Below, piece after piece: positions 45,011-57,342 of a stretch of 64,000 bases of DNA. Source of the stretch: Amorphophallus konjac (taxonomy: Eukaryota > Streptophyta > Magnoliopsida > Alismatales > Araceae); contig CM040118.1 in NCBI GenBank assembly GCA_022559845.1, positions 158,740,331 through 158,804,330 on the forward strand. Direction: 5' to 3'. The translations under genes and the position numbers were made by a program. How positions within the stretch are numbered: the stretch's first letter is position 1; each line of letters starts with the position of its first letter. The notes under the pieces were generated by a model that was not told the DNA's origin, did no database searches, and saw only the letters and a list, made by a program, of their open reading frames with translations.

Positions 45011-47243
45011 TGTTGAAGTTAGATGGAAGGCTCTATCACCACATGATGTGGATCTAGAGGGGGGGTGAATAGATCTACTGGCTATTTAAAAATTTGGCCT
45101 AGAATCAAATGCGGAATTAGAAGAACACTAGACGAACACAGCCAATGCACCGAATGAAACACACAAGATCTGCTGAACAAGCAATCAAACACACGAGAGG
45201 CACAAGACTTTTAGGTGGTTCGGTCAATCCGACCTACGTCCACCGCAACTTCAACTCGAATGTGGATTACTGCTGATACACAGCTTCAAACTGTTGGGCT
45301 CTACAGCTTGCCAACAACGGCTGGGGCTTACAGCTTATCCCGACCAGAGGAACATCCTCTGCAACAGCTGAGCATCACAGCTTGCTCTGCTGGGCACTAC
45401 AGCTTAGCCGACCAGAGGAACACCTCTGTAACCCGCTGCCTCACAGCTTGATCCCGCTGACTAACAGCTTGATAGAACAAGAGTTTTCAAAGGAAAATAA
45501 CAAATACTGAAAACAAACGAAACACACAATCGAATGGAAGAAAACCAAAACGACTGTAGCTCAAGGTTGAGCAATGTCAGCTCTGGTAACTTGACCAACA
45601 TACTGATTCACAAGCTCTCACAATAACTCTCTCTCAACTCATCTCTCTTTTTCTTCTTCTCTCTTTTTCTTCTTCTCTGCCTTTCTTCTTTATTCTCACA
45701 GTGGATCTCGGTGGCTGCTGCTTCAAGCAGGATGTACAGACTTTTCCAATCTCGATCAGCCTATACAGAAGATGAAGACTAATATATATAACAGCAGCAG
45801 GTGGATAAGGGCGCGTGGCTTCCATGCTTTCCCGCCCAATGGAATCCGCCAGCTTCGAGACAATTCCATCCACGTGTCTGCATTTGGTTCACGAGCCAGG
45901 CACCTTGGATCACGTGCCCTACAATTCAAAGACGTTTGATCAGCAAAACTCAAGACTGCTGCGTTGACTCCATCAGCCCATGGCGTTGACGCATCGATGA
46001 TCCAGTGATCATGTCTTCAGCAGATGGGCGTGCTACGTCGACGCCGCTTCACTGCTACGTTGACGCATCGGTGTGTACTAGCAGCTAAAAGGTGTCATTC
46101 CATCAACCTGCTGCGTCGACCCAACGAGCTACAACGTCGACGCTGCCAGGGTACTCCAGAGGTTGCAAGGAGTTACTTGAACTGCTGCGTCCACGCTGCC
46201 AGTGGGTGGCGTTGACGCATCTGAGTAACCCAGTAACCCAGTAACCCATTGGTTCTCTTTTTGTAACTGCTGCGTCGACGCTACTTGCTCAATGCGTTGA
46301 CGCACCAGAATAATCCAGGAGCTTCTTTCTTGATTTGCTGTGTCCACGTGTCAGCCTCTCAGCCAGCTTCAGCACACGTGTCACAAGCCTGTCTGCCCTT
46401 CCAGCCTCGAATCACGTGCCCTCCATAAGCTTCACGATCAGAACACCTGTCAGACAGAGTATCGGATAAGTCATCAGTTTAAGTGAAGAACTCTGTATAG
46501 ACTTGAAAAGGCGATCATGCTGTATAGACTGAGTGTGTACAGTGTGAGGGAGTGTATAGACTTAGTTAGAAGGAGCCCGATGTACAGACTTGCCTATGCG
46601 AAAGCCACTGTACATACATTGAAAACGTGAAGCCAAAATGTAGACTTCACGCTGTACAGACTTGAGGCTTTGATGAACGAAGGTTCAGTGTATAGAGTTG
46701 GAATGTAAGGCCCAATGTATAGACTTCAAAGTCCACTGTGGATGTATAGACTTTATCAACTGAAGAAACTGAACTGAAGCGTCGACGCATCAGCTCAAGG
46801 AGTTGACGCACTACTGTATGGACAACGTTCAGACTTGCTGAAAGACCGATGTACAGACTTTCAAACCTGAAGGCCAATGTGTGGACTTTACGTGAGACGC
46901 TCAATGTACAGACTTCACCTTAGACTCTAAATGTGACGGACAGTGTATGGACTTGGCCACTGCACTGTGGATGTATGGACTTTGACGCCTGCATGCTATG
47001 CAATGTACACACTTGGTGCCTGATGCTCATATGCAGACATTGATGCCCAACAGCGATGTATAGACATTGAGACTATGAGTGTGTGTTCAGTGTTAAGATA
47101 AGATTAAATGCATATAACACACAGACAATCTGATAAAGTGATTTCATCAAAACATAAACAATGTTGCCAATTCATCAAAACAATGTGTTGCCATATGAAG
47201 TAAAGTTACATGTCAACACCATCAACACGTAGGAGTCACAACA
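45011..47243 (-). repeat. E3 5' LTR
   Basis: 2,233 bp, nearly identical to 35488-37711. The differences are scattered substitutions and a duplicated CAGTAACC near 46230. Contains hairpin 45214-45244, TATA 45782, palindromes 45955-46310 and AAGTCTATACA array 46490-47080. Confidence 0.93.
45214..45244 (-). other. Two-stem LTR hairpin (E3, 5' LTR)
   Basis: Identical in design and inner stem to 35690-35720. Confidence 0.75.
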
Positions 47244-49802
47244 CATCGGGGAGATGTCCCCTTTCATATTTCTCATCCAGCCAAGGGCCTCGCAGCATAC
47301 AAATTCCCCAAAAGATTGAGCCGGACGAGGGGCGTGTGACGTGCACCTCCCGGGACTTATCGGGGTTAACATATCTATCGACATTTCGACAGCATCTCCC
47401 CACAATCTGGATTATGCCCAGGGGGGAATAGGCAATCGCCCACGGAATGCCGGGATGAAAGCCGCGAAAAAGGAGGGAGCGAACCTCCCACATTGTACAT
47501 GTATGCCCTGGGGCAATGTTCAATTCTTCCCTTATAGGAGCCGGTGACACTCGTGCAGTGGCAGAGCTCACCTTAGCTAAAGGGGTTGCTCATAAACCCG
47601 ATACGGATCAGTGGAAAGTAAGGGAGTCTGACGCCCTTTGATTTTATCCTCGGGACAGTTCTGGTGACTCATGAACATCCCTAGGTGAGTTTGATAGAAG
47701 TGTTGGAGGCTCATTGGGTGGCAGGACAGCCTCTCGGCACGGATTTGACTGGATATATGGGTTCTCGGCATGAAGACCACTGCACCGAGAAGGGTTCTTT
47801 GCAAGGCACCATTTGGGGCGCCGGGAAGCTGGCGTTAGTGGAGTTCTTGGCGCAGGCAAGCAGGGAAGCCAAGGGGGTCTCACGGTGCCAAGGCAGAAGG
47901 GTGAAGGTGTTAGGCTCCCGGCGCAAGCAAGGAGGCCAAGTAATTAGGGCTCTCGGCGTCAGAAGGATGCCAGAGGTGAGTGTTCTCGGCGGGTTCAACA
48001 TGGAGAGCTCCCGGCGCGACGGGGAAGAGGCCAGGATGTAAGCTCTCGGCGCAAGGGCCAAATGGCCAGAGGAGGTTCCCGGCGCGCAGGGGAGAAAGCC
48101 ATTGGATGGCTTCCCGGCGCGATGCAAAACATCCAAGGGAGCTTCCTGGCGCGGCCAAGGTGCAAGGCTCCCAGCGCGAAGGGTAATTGTTAAAGGGTCT
48201 CTCGGCGCGGAGGCCAGAAGGCCAAGACAGTTCTCGGCGCCTGAAGGATAGCACCGAGAGCTGTTCATCCAGTTTACTGTATGCGGGGCCGAGAGGTGTG
48301 AGGGCACCGGGTAAGAACAGAGGTTTACGGTACTCTGTTCTTGAATCTGTTGAGGATCCAGGGGTTTTCCTGGTGATTCAGGCCAAGATAGACGGGCCTT
48401 AGGAAATCAAAGGGCTCAATTCATCAGACTACAATTGGCTTTGGCTTGGATTTCAAAGGGAAGGCCGGAGGCGGAGAGCTATTTGGGGGAAACACGGTTT
48501 AGGGTATCTCTGTCACCAGCGTTCCTCATGATCCATGAGGATGATTTCAGTATACTCACCATCATCTGGGGGCCAAGAGATGACTGTCTCTGACCCCGGG
48601 GATGACTTCGGCAAAGCCGATGAGCATGAATGCAACACCTAAGACCGAGAGGCGATTGCTATGTATCCATGCTTTGCTTCAGAGGCCAAGGGATAGTCTG
48701 TCCCTGGCTCAGAAGCAAGCATGAGGAGCACTCAGGAAACGGGCGAATAAACAGGCGATCGATCGACCTGGGGAGGGGGATAGCATGCTATTGAGTCTTA
48801 AGAAGAGACAGACAACACGGGGGATGAGCATAGAAATTCAGAGAAACCAAAGCAGGGATGGACTGCAGCCCACCATATTTATTCATTCGATAACATTCAT
48901 TGGGTAAGATACATAATGAGGAAGCAGGGGGAATACATCACTGCATCGGTGTGAAACCGGCTACGGCATTGCAGGCTACATCAGAAGAGGAAAGAAGAGA
49001 GACCATCTAAATAAAAAAGAGACGAACTATAGAAATGGGGGGGGGGGGAGGGCGGAGCATTGACTCCTCTCCCTCCCCGTTGCCCACCTTCGCTCAGCTT
49101 TTCGGAGATCTCTCTCTCTCTTCCCTCTTTTCTTCTTCAGCTCTCTTTCTCTTCTTGTGGATGAGGTTGCAGGTTTCTTCGGTGTGTCTCCCCCGATCAC
49201 CTTGTGTGCTGTGTCTTTTCTTTTCTCTTCGAATGAGGGGGTTTTATATCCTTCGTTGGTGTCCTCTCGGCAGGCTCGTCCCGGCGCGCCTCAACTGTAG
49301 GCGGAGCTCCCGGCGCGCGGGGCTCAAGCTTCTCGGCGCGGCCTGTTGGCCTTGACAAGGGGATCCCGGTGCCACTTTTATAGGCCCACTTAGGTCTTTT
49401 AGACTAGGCCTCTTATTGGTCCTTCAAGTACATCAGCACCCGAAAGGGCCCTCCATTGGTGACATAGTTTCTATTGAGATCATTCATAGGTTTTCATCAG
49501 TCAGTGGACTGGGGTTTCATCGGCATTGCCATCTGAATGACGACAAAGTCGGACATCATCTTATCAGTATCGTCACCGGAATGGTGACAGGACCGGACAT
49601 CAGCTTTAGCCTGGAAAGACTTCAGCTAGGTTACTGCTATTTCATCAGCGCCGTCGTCTGACTGACAATGGCATCGGACATCAGCTTGGCCGGGAAAAGG
49701 CTTCAGCCGGGTAGATGGTTGACGAACTTCGTCATTGATCTTTCACTATTGGTCTGATCTTCCTTTCTGTCTCTGCCCTTGCTCATTTTCAAGGTGTCAA
49801 CA
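47244..49802 (-). repeat. E1 5' LTR (LTR C), 5' portion, with right TSD of E3
   Basis: 47244-47248 is the second CATCG. The rest matches LTR B 13787-16348 and ends GGTGTCAACA. Contains the CTCCCGGCGC array and the TATA equivalent near 49374. Confidence 0.93.
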
Positions 49803-49866
49803 AATTTCATATTTCTCATCCAGCCAAGGGCCTCGCAGCATACATATTCCCCGGAAGATTGAGCCG
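49803..49866 (-). repeat. Inverted Tat LTR fragment at the E1/E2 joint
   Basis: About 63 bp matching minus-oriented LTR B 13797-13860, joined at CCGGA to plus-oriented LTR sequence. Confidence 0.75.
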
Positions 49867-50267
49867 GATTCCGTCCCGCCATTGCATGAACGGTGTCCTA
49901 TTCCTACCCGGCACGACCCACATAAGAGATGGTCATGTCGGTGTAGTAATCTACTGTGCACTAAATTTTCTGCCCAGAATAACAATATCTTCAATATCAC
50001 GCACTGTTATTTTTCTTTTTACCGCCCTGAGCGGCCTCCTATTTTGGCGTTTAATCAAGGGTTGTCCTTCTTAGGAAGGGCGTAATTAACGTCATAGCCT
50101 TTATGGTATGGCGGACTTTTGGTCCCGACTCGGACTTCACAATCGACTGACCAAGTCAAGTCGAGCGCATAATAAAAATTGTCACCATGGTGACTGGCAC
50201 GCCAATAAATCAATAAATAAACAAATAAAATTAAATAAGATAACGGAAGAAAAATCCCGCATCCACA
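49867..50267 (+). repeat. E2 5' LTR, 3' fragment (LTR D)
   Basis: Matches LTR A from about 12475 to its end (ATCCACA). Confidence 0.88.
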
Positions 50268-50271
50268 AGTC

Positions 50272-50289
50272 TGGCACGCCCGGTGGGAC
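50272..50289 (+). other. Primer-binding site (E2)
   Basis: TGGCACGCCCGGTGGGAC, the same as E1. Confidence 0.75.
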
Positions 50290-50386
50290 CCAGTCTCCCT
50301 TCATCTCTACGCCAAAATAGGAGGCCCAGTGGGCCCCCCCTCAAATTTCTGTTTTTGTGTGCTTTCTCTATTTTCAGGAAGCTACG

Positions 50387-52003
50387 ATGACGGCTGGAAT
50401 CATGTCTATATGCTTTGATCAACAAGCGGTCGATGTGCATGTTCGAGAAGGCTACCTGGCGGTACCTCTTTCGTTCGGATCGATGCCGCCTGCTGTCGGA
50501 ATGCCCAACTGCCTGGGCCTCATCTTCACTGACTTGCTCGAGATTGACAACCGGGAGCAAAGGACTATTGTCGAGACATTGACGTAAGCTACCAGCCCCA
50601 AAATGAGCCAGGCGATGGAAGATACTCCTGAGGTCGTGGCCTGCTTCGTCCATCACGAGGCGAAAAGGGGCGCACCCTCTGCTGCTGGAAGAAGGAGGAG
50701 ATCCGACAGGAGAGCCCGACCCACTGCTGCGGGTCGTCGGATATCCAACTCAGGAAAGACAATGTTGATTGGAGATGTCCGGGTAAACCTCAGTGGTTGC
50801 CCAAGGGCGGTCAAGCCGGACGTGATCCTCCCGATGGTGCCTACTACCAACAGGTTCCGGGTACTAGCTGCCAGGAGGGTCGACATGAAAGAGGAGGATA
50901 GAAAGCCACTGGCACCGAAGCCGCCCAAGTTCAGATAGATCTGGCGGCCGAAGAAAATCCAGAGCTGGGTCCCAGCTCGAGAGGAAGAAAACATTGTTGA
51001 TACCACTGTTGCCCGCTTCATGGCAGGAAGCAGAAGAGAAGAAGGAAAAGACATAAGAAATGTTGTTGCTGTTCACCCCAGAGCTCGGGATAGGAGAGAT
51101 GAGGAAGAGAACGAAGGAAGAAATCTGACTACTACTCACCCCAGGATGAGGGGCAGGAGATATCAGCAGAAGGAAGACCTCATGGTCACTCGCCCCATGG
51201 CTGGGGGCAAAAGATGGGAAAGAAGGAATTATGCTGCCAAGATGGGAGTAGAAGGTTCAGGGAGGAAAAGGAAATGAGAATAAGCGAACCGGTCGCTGCT
51301 GCCACTCTAAGAAGACCAAGAGCCTGCGCCAGGCAGGCCGATATATTCAAATACTGCAGAGCCGAGCACTTGACTGCTCAAGTGGAGAGACTGGCTTATC
51401 GGTAGAAGAGCCGGGAAAGATTGATGCTCCAACCAGAGCCACGAAGGCACAATGAAGAGGAGATGAAACAAGTGGCTCAAGACTACTTTCATTACCTGGG
51501 GAACTCCGCCCTCGGGCAGCAAAGATTATCCCGTGCTTTGGGCACCATGAATGAAGAAGAAGAAGAAACCCTTCAAGAAGTGATGCTCGGAGTCTCCTCC
51601 TCCTATTCCAATGACTATGAAGAAGGCCACAGAGCCGGGTATGGGAAAAAAAGACCTGCACAGGGAAGAAGCTAGAGAAAGAATATCAGTCTTTGACCGG
51701 CTCAAATACCCCGATCAGACGAGAAGGAAAGTCTACAGGCGGAGGGAAAAGATGCAGATCTTTGCCTGCAATATGGCCGGGCTTGTCAAAGGGCAAGATA
51801 TGTTACCGACACAGCCAGATGAACTGCTCAGACTAGCAACCAGACCAGGCCTCGTCACAAGAAGAGGCCAGGCGGTAAAAGATAAGATGAAAACTAATGA
51901 TGAAGCCTGTAAGATCACCACTATGACAGTTAATGTGGTGACAACGGAAGAGGAAGACAATCCCTTCGTTGATGATGCTGAAGGGACTTCAGAAGATCTA
52001 TAG
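50387..52003 (+). pseudogene. E2 extra ORF1
   Basis: Starts MTAGIMSICFDQQ and aligns to E1 ORF1 throughout. Breaks unique to this copy: TAA 50585, TAG 50936, TAG 51403, and a 10-bp deletion near 51238 between two GCTGCCAA repeats that shifts the frame. The terminal TAG at 52001-52003 is shared with E1 (33325). No domain recognised; Arg/Glu-rich. Confidence 0.75.
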
Positions 52004-52024
52004 ATCCCGTCAACCCTGGATCCC

Positions 52025-52231
52025 ATGATCCAGATGATGTTTAGAAGATATCAACAAGAGATCAATGCTCTCAGAAGATAGCTAAATGAGAGGCATGAAG
52101 CTACACCGGTCTCCAAGCAAGCCGAGCCTGTGGGGTAGACTGCCAGTTCAACAGAAATGGCTATTCCAGCTAATCCTCTTCCGGCTGATAAGGGCAAAGC
52201 ACCGAGCCAACCCGTTCTGCAGCAGACGGTA
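52025..52231 (+). pseudogene. E2 Gag, N-terminal part (before E4)
   Basis: MIQMMFRRYQQEINALRR, then TAG 52079 and TAG 52136 where E1 has CAA and CAG. Interrupted at CGGTA by E4. Continues at 61480. Confidence 0.88.
52227..52231 (+). other. Target-site duplication of E4 (left)
   Basis: CGGTA, repeated at 61475-61479. The empty site GACGGTAGC is present in E1 gag (reverse strand near 33096). Confidence 0.95.
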
Positions 52232-54465
52232 TGATGTGACACCACCTTGGGGTGATGAACACAAGACAATATGACCCTTGGACCTAAGGTTGCAAGCAAG
52301 CAAATTGGCGATGATACCACTCCAGCGGCTCACTCGCTTGGTGCACACTTGTGCCCGTGGGCAACTAAACGATAATGGAGAGGGTCCGGGGTGGGACAAT
52401 GATGCTCCGGTGCTTGGCAAGCTTAGGGAGAACCCCAATTGGGCCAGGGATGCCCACTCACGGGCAGCCGTCACACCATGGGTGTGGGTTGAAATGGCTC
52501 GCTCACAACTCGCCCGCGATGGACACTCACGTGTTCGGCAATTTGGGCCGGGCCCTCGCTCTCCGTCCGACGCAGCAAAGCAAGAATACTAAGCTAAGCA
52601 AGTGATATTGACCAGCAAGGAAAGGGGGACCGAGGCTCACCTAGCCAGTGTGAAGACGCCAACTCCGGCCGAAGACGGGGGCGAGCGGGGAGGCAAGGGT
52701 TTGCGCCCGCAAGCCGCGTCGGTGTCGCTTCAAATCTGTGAAAATATTATTACATGAACTACACCTCTCGCAGGAGGGGGGCTCTTGGGGTGGGGGTTAG
52801 ACTTATTACAACCAAGATTACCTCCACGCAGGGAGGGGCCTTCAGCCGGCCAAGCGGGGTGGGGAAATTATGAAGAGAACGCCGACTCTCCAAGTTTCGC
52901 CGGTTCTGCCACTCTTCAGTTTTGCTGAACAGGTTGTTGATGAAGATGCTGCCACGGACTCAACCGAGCTCCAAATTTGATGAAACTGGTGCCAAAAGTT
53001 CCCCAACTGGCCGAGGATGATGCTTGAATTTTTTTGGAAGCTCTGGAACTCAGGGCTGATCGGACCGGCGACTGGAGCAGGACAGCAACACTCTACCTCT
53101 GACTGATGCAAAACTGATACAGTGGATTGCAGAAGGCACTACGGTCGCTCCCGAACTCCAAATCGAATGAAACTGGCAGTGACGCGATCGTGGTCAGAGT
53201 AGCTTCGAGCAGAAATTGACGGGGCCACAATCCGAGGTCGGAGAGGAGAATGGTGGCCGGAGAAGTGAAGACAGGTCGAACCTGGACCTGCAGGGGGCAG
53301 ACTGCACACTCTGGCAAAAAAATTCAGAACAAATAGCTCGGGCGGGCGATTGGCATCGTTCCTTCTGCTACTGATGGAGGACTAGACAAAGAAGAATTTT
53401 GTAGAAGGAAGCGTGATCGAATTCCTCCAAGGTTGGAATTCAGTATCGCTCTGGCCTTCAGTCTGGGGCAGATTGTGCAGTCGTTGAAGATGACGTTCCT
53501 CCGGACAGCTCCGAACTCGGATGCAGGCAGGAGTACCACCGTTGGAAAGAAGACTTCGAGACGATTCCAGCAATATAAGATATGCCACTGGGAGCCTTCA
53601 GGGGAAGTCGTGGATGCTACTGCAAATCACTACTTTTCTGAAACCTGCAATAGGGACATAATAGGTGGAGGAGAGGGTGTGGGGAAGGGCATGAACAAGG
53701 GGTTATTTGGTGGATGGGGAAGGGGGGTGCGACCTTGGGTGGTTAAGGAGGTGGGGAGATGAAAGGGCACAGCCCAAGGGAGAGGAAAATTTGAAATTTT
53801 TCCTAGGGAAGGGCTCTTTCTGTCTTGGGGAGAGGGAGAGTTGCTTGGGAGAGTGGAAAGGTGCCAAGGAGAAGGGGTTTCCACCTAGGGGTTGGAGGGG
53901 GAATTGAATGAGTGCATGGGGAAGGGTAAGGGGCCTTAATGAGGGGTGAATGGGGAGGAGAGAGAATGAATTTTGAAATTGGGGTGGGGAGGAGAGAGAG
54001 GGGGTACAACCCACTTAGAGAGAGTGATAGTAAGAGAGAGAGAGAGGGAGATATTGAGAGGGAACTAGAAGGTGTGGAAATTTTCTGGATTCAATATTCA
54101 AGCATAATTGTTGCAAATGAGAGAGGGGTGGGGCTATTTATAGACCCCACTCTTTTCCTAAGACCAAACTGACCCTGACAAACTAATTAATGACCAAACA
54201 GTCCAAGGGAGGGACGCCCCTGGGCCTAGCCCAATGAATTGGGCCCATTAACCTATCAAACCAACATAATGACTTCAAGACTTAGGAAAATGACTTTCTA
54301 ACCTAGGTACATGACTCAATAAAGGGAAAATTACATGTTTAAGACTCAAATAAAAATAATAAAATTACATGACTCGACTCACAAACACGTGAGGAACATA
54401 ATGGCGTACACCGACGATCAATCCGAGCTTCATAAAATGTGGAGGGGCAAGGGATGTCCCCATCA
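52232..54465 (-). repeat. E4 3' LTR
   Basis: 2,234 bp, nearly identical to 57345-61474 minus the solo LTR. G-rich (53640-53960) with a GA microsatellite near 54030-54050. Confidence 0.93.
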
Positions 54466-54480
54466 TACCCCCGGGGTGGG
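54466..54480 (-). other. Polypurine tract region (E4)
   Basis: Minus strand CCACCCCGGGGGTA before TGATGGGG. Purine content is modest, so the exact primer is uncertain. Confidence 0.5.
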
Positions 54481-54925
54481 GAAAACTCGACCATGTCGAG
54501 TATGGGTCCACCGGGGAAGTAGCATCCCAAACGCAGTTCCAGGCGAACCTTGTTCTCCAAACTCGACCCATGTCCATAGCCGAGGAACGGTGCTTCCACT
54601 CGACAAAGTGGCTCGGACACACCCTTAGGCTGGCGAAGAGATCTTGCTTTGCTTAGTATTGCCACCATGTGCTGACGTCGGGCTCTCGGGCTAGTTTGTG
54701 GTGGCACTCCGAGGGTGTCTCTCACAAGGATAGGTGTAGGCTCAAGACACTCACTAGGATCCACCACGGTACCCTTAGAGGGTACCGGATCCGCCACGTG
54801 GGAAGTGGGATGAATCCCAAAACCCATTGGTAAGTTCAACCCGCAAGCCGGGTGCCAAGGCCACTCGAAACTTGGCAAGGTCCAAGTCCTCGTGCCCTCA
54901 AATTGGAGGTGACCCTAGAGTAGAG
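54481..54925 (-). other. E4 3' non-coding interior
   Basis: No supported gene in 445 bp between the polypurine region and the end of the ORF. An (ATC)n run near 54935 falls at the ORF end. Confidence 0.5.
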
Positions 54926-57286
54926 TCACTCCAAAATCATCATCATCATCAAGTCGCCAACGTGGAATTTCAAGTGCCGCTCACGAGTTTTTACCCGCTT
55001 TTTGTAATTCTCACCGCTTTTTGCTTGATGCATGTTTTGATGCATATGCCATGTACTAAGATGCGGTGTGAGTGAGTAGTGCGTGGTATGCAAAGGTGGT
55101 CCAGGGCAACCACATGTAGACCTATCATGCATTGATGTTATGAAGACTTTGAATGTCTTGGGAGGACCGGGGCATCCATAGGTGTCCCTTTCACGTGTGA
55201 GTGTGATGAGTGCCGGGGGACCCGGACATCCATGAATGCTCCTAACATGCTTGAGATTTATGAAGAATGATGGTGGACCATTACAACCAAATATTGACCA
55301 CTCATGTTTTCTTCTTGACATGTGGGTGATATGAATGAATGGACCCGACTTTCTAATCATGTCAAGTGGGGTGGTATGCCTAAGCACATGCATTTCAATC
55401 CTAGTGATGACTTCTATGTGCATAGGTGTGGGGTGGCCCTTGAGCTTCCATTCGTATGAGCCAAAGGGATCTAAGAAGGGAGACATCATGGAGTGGGGCC
55501 ATCTATCAATCCCATTGTGTATGTTGCCTATGGTTAAGGCTTCTTTGGTGTAACCCAATTCTAGGAAGGGAAGGTTTTGGGTTATCATGGGTGGTAAGGG
55601 TAGGGTAAGGTGGGTGGTGAATAAGGTGAGTGGGTTACATTGAGATCTAGGCTCCCATAGAAAAGGGTCAAAGGGATCATGGTATGGGTCACCTTGGTAG
55701 GGGTACTCTATGCTCTCAAGGTCCTCGAATGGTGAGTCATCCTCCTCAATAATTGGGCCAAGGTTGCTAATGGGTTGACCGATCAAAGCACTTGGGATCT
55801 TAATGGTTGGGGAGTGGACTAGGATAGGTTCTTCCTCCATGGGAAGAAGGAGGATGATCTCACTAGTAACTTGGCCATTAGTGTAGATGGAAGTGATGGA
55901 GCCAATGGAGGGATATGCTAGGCTAATGGTGTTAGTTTCGGATGGCCTCAAGGCTAGCATATTGGTCAAGTGAATTTGCCAATGTAGGTAGTTCACTAAA
56001 TCTCCCAAATCTTCCACACAATAGGAAGTTTGATAAGTGACATGTGGCTGAATGGGAATGATTTGGGATTGATATCCCATGGGTAGGTGGCATGGTTGTG
56101 AACTAGGAATGGTGAGACCTTTCTTGAGCTATTGGAGTATGGACTTATCTATGGTGAGGTTGGGTGTCTCTAGAGGAGCTAGGCTAGAGGTGTGTGAGTT
56201 GTTTGGCCTTTGAATTTCCTCTATGTTGGGAGGTGGATTCGGATGGGCATCCTTCTCCACTTGGGTAGGTGTGTGGGTAGCAACTTCTATTGCTAATGGA
56301 GTAGGGGGATCTATGGTGGGTGGTTTGGTGATAGCTAGCGTATGACACACCCGGGATGGTGAACAAGCATGGGCTTGGGTTGGGATAGGAAGGGGAAGTA
56401 GAGGAGGCCTAGGTTGGGGAAAGATTGGTGTAGGAAGTGGGAGGTGGGTTGGGTGAGGGGTTTTGGGTTGATTTGTTTTGGGAGATGTGTCCCTTTTTGG
56501 GGACGATGGTGGGTTTGTGGTGGTGGTCAAGGGGGCTTGTGGGGTACGGGTTTGGTGAGGGGTTTTGGGTTTGGGGGTGGTGGCCATTATGGGCCTAGGT
56601 GGAGGGGTGGACGCGGTGTCCACTTGGTTTTTAATGGTGAGGGTTGGATAAGTGGTGGTCACCATGGAGGGAATTGGGTCGGTTAGGGGTCTCTTGTCCT
56701 TGGGATCGTTTGGGGTGGAAGTGGGGGCTAAAGGGGCTTGACTAGTGTAGGTTAGGGAAGGGGGGTTTGGTTGGGGTGTGGGGGCCCTCATGGGGTTAGG
56801 TGGGGAGGTGGAGGCCTTGGACACTTGGGTTCTAGTGGTAAGGGTTTAGACGGGTGGGGTTGGAGGAGTGGGAGTGCTCCTCAAGTTTTGGTAACCCGGG
56901 TAGGAGGGAGGAGGTCGGGGAGTGTAGACTTTCCTAAGTTCGGCTCTCATGTTCTCCCATGTGTTAATAGGCTCTAGCCCCATAACCCTCCTAAATTGTT
57001 CAATGAACTTCCACCTATCCTCGGCATGGTACACAAGTCGACTCTTGGCAAGGTAGATTTTCATGGGTTCAGTCATTGGATTCCTTTTAAAGTATTTGTC
57101 CATGTTTTCCTCCCACTCTAAATATGCACTAGGGTGGTATCCGTTAAAGATAAGGTCCTCAAATAGGACTTTGTCCAAAGGGGTGTCAATCGGACCTTTG
57201 CGGAGGGCCGAGTGAGATAGATGTGACTTACATGAAGTAGCCATGCTAGTGGACAAAAGAGATGCAACCGAAGACTCTAAATGCAT
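54926..57286 (-). pseudogene. E4 Gag-like protein with Pro-rich middle and GCPGPP-repeat tail
   Basis: One frame of 787 codons broken only by TAA/TAG at 56846 and 56129. N-terminus: Ty3-Gypsy gag core with AYLEWEENMDKYFK, then INTWENMRAELRKVYTP. Middle (56130-56840): Pro/Thr-rich. C-terminus: no known domain, but at about 55110-55310 four repeats of a Gly-Cys-x-Gly-Pro-Pro motif spaced about 15-22 residues. The ATG could be 57286 or the second Met near 57243. Without enzymes of its own it would depend on a partner element. Confidence 0.75.
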
Positions 57287-57330
57287 ATGAGCGTCCTAGG
57301 ACCAACTTGATAGAGACAAGTTGTGAACTT

Positions 57331-57342
57331 GCTCTGATACCA
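57331..57342 (-). other. Primer-binding site, initiator Met-tRNA (E4)
   Basis: Minus strand TGGTATCAGAGC, two bases inside the 5' LTR. Confidence 0.93.

Larger units (their letters stand above)
35488..47243 (-). mobile_element. E3: Sirevirus-like Copia element, nearly complete
   Basis: 11,756 bp with perfect 5-bp TSD, LTRs of 2,224 and 2,233 bp differing at only a small number of sites where I compared them, initiator-Met primer site, polypurine tract, and one gag-pol frame of about 1,850 codons with three in-frame stops. It lies inside LTR C of E1. Long coiled-coil Gag and long non-coding DNA after pol point to the Sirevirus lineage. The high LTR similarity makes it one of the youngest insertions here. 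Confidence 0.93.
13368..49802 (-). mobile_element. E1: Tat/Ogre-like Ty3-Gypsy element with antisense PMD gene
   Basis: LTRs of 2.98 and 2.97 kb flank an 18.7-kb interior; total 24.7 kb after removing the nested E3. The minus-strand gene order is ORF1, gag, protease, RT, RNaseH, second (archaeal-type) RNaseH, integrase. The second RNaseH, the extra ORFs and the size place it in the Tat lineage, nearest in organisation to Ogre/Tat members. From ORF1 to the integrase catalytic core a single frame is retained, broken by in-frame stops, then one frameshift at about 26350. No 5-bp target duplication is seen (GGACT left, AATTT right), so at least one flank is rearranged. Confidence 0.9.

Noticed and set aside
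53640..53960. G-quadruplex cluster in the E4 LTR
   Set aside because: G-rich, but few places have four close runs of three or more G; not strong enough to call.
54339..54878. 179-codon minus frame across the E4 LTR/interior joint
   Set aside because: Spans the LTR boundary and polypurine region, no domain; shadow of composition.
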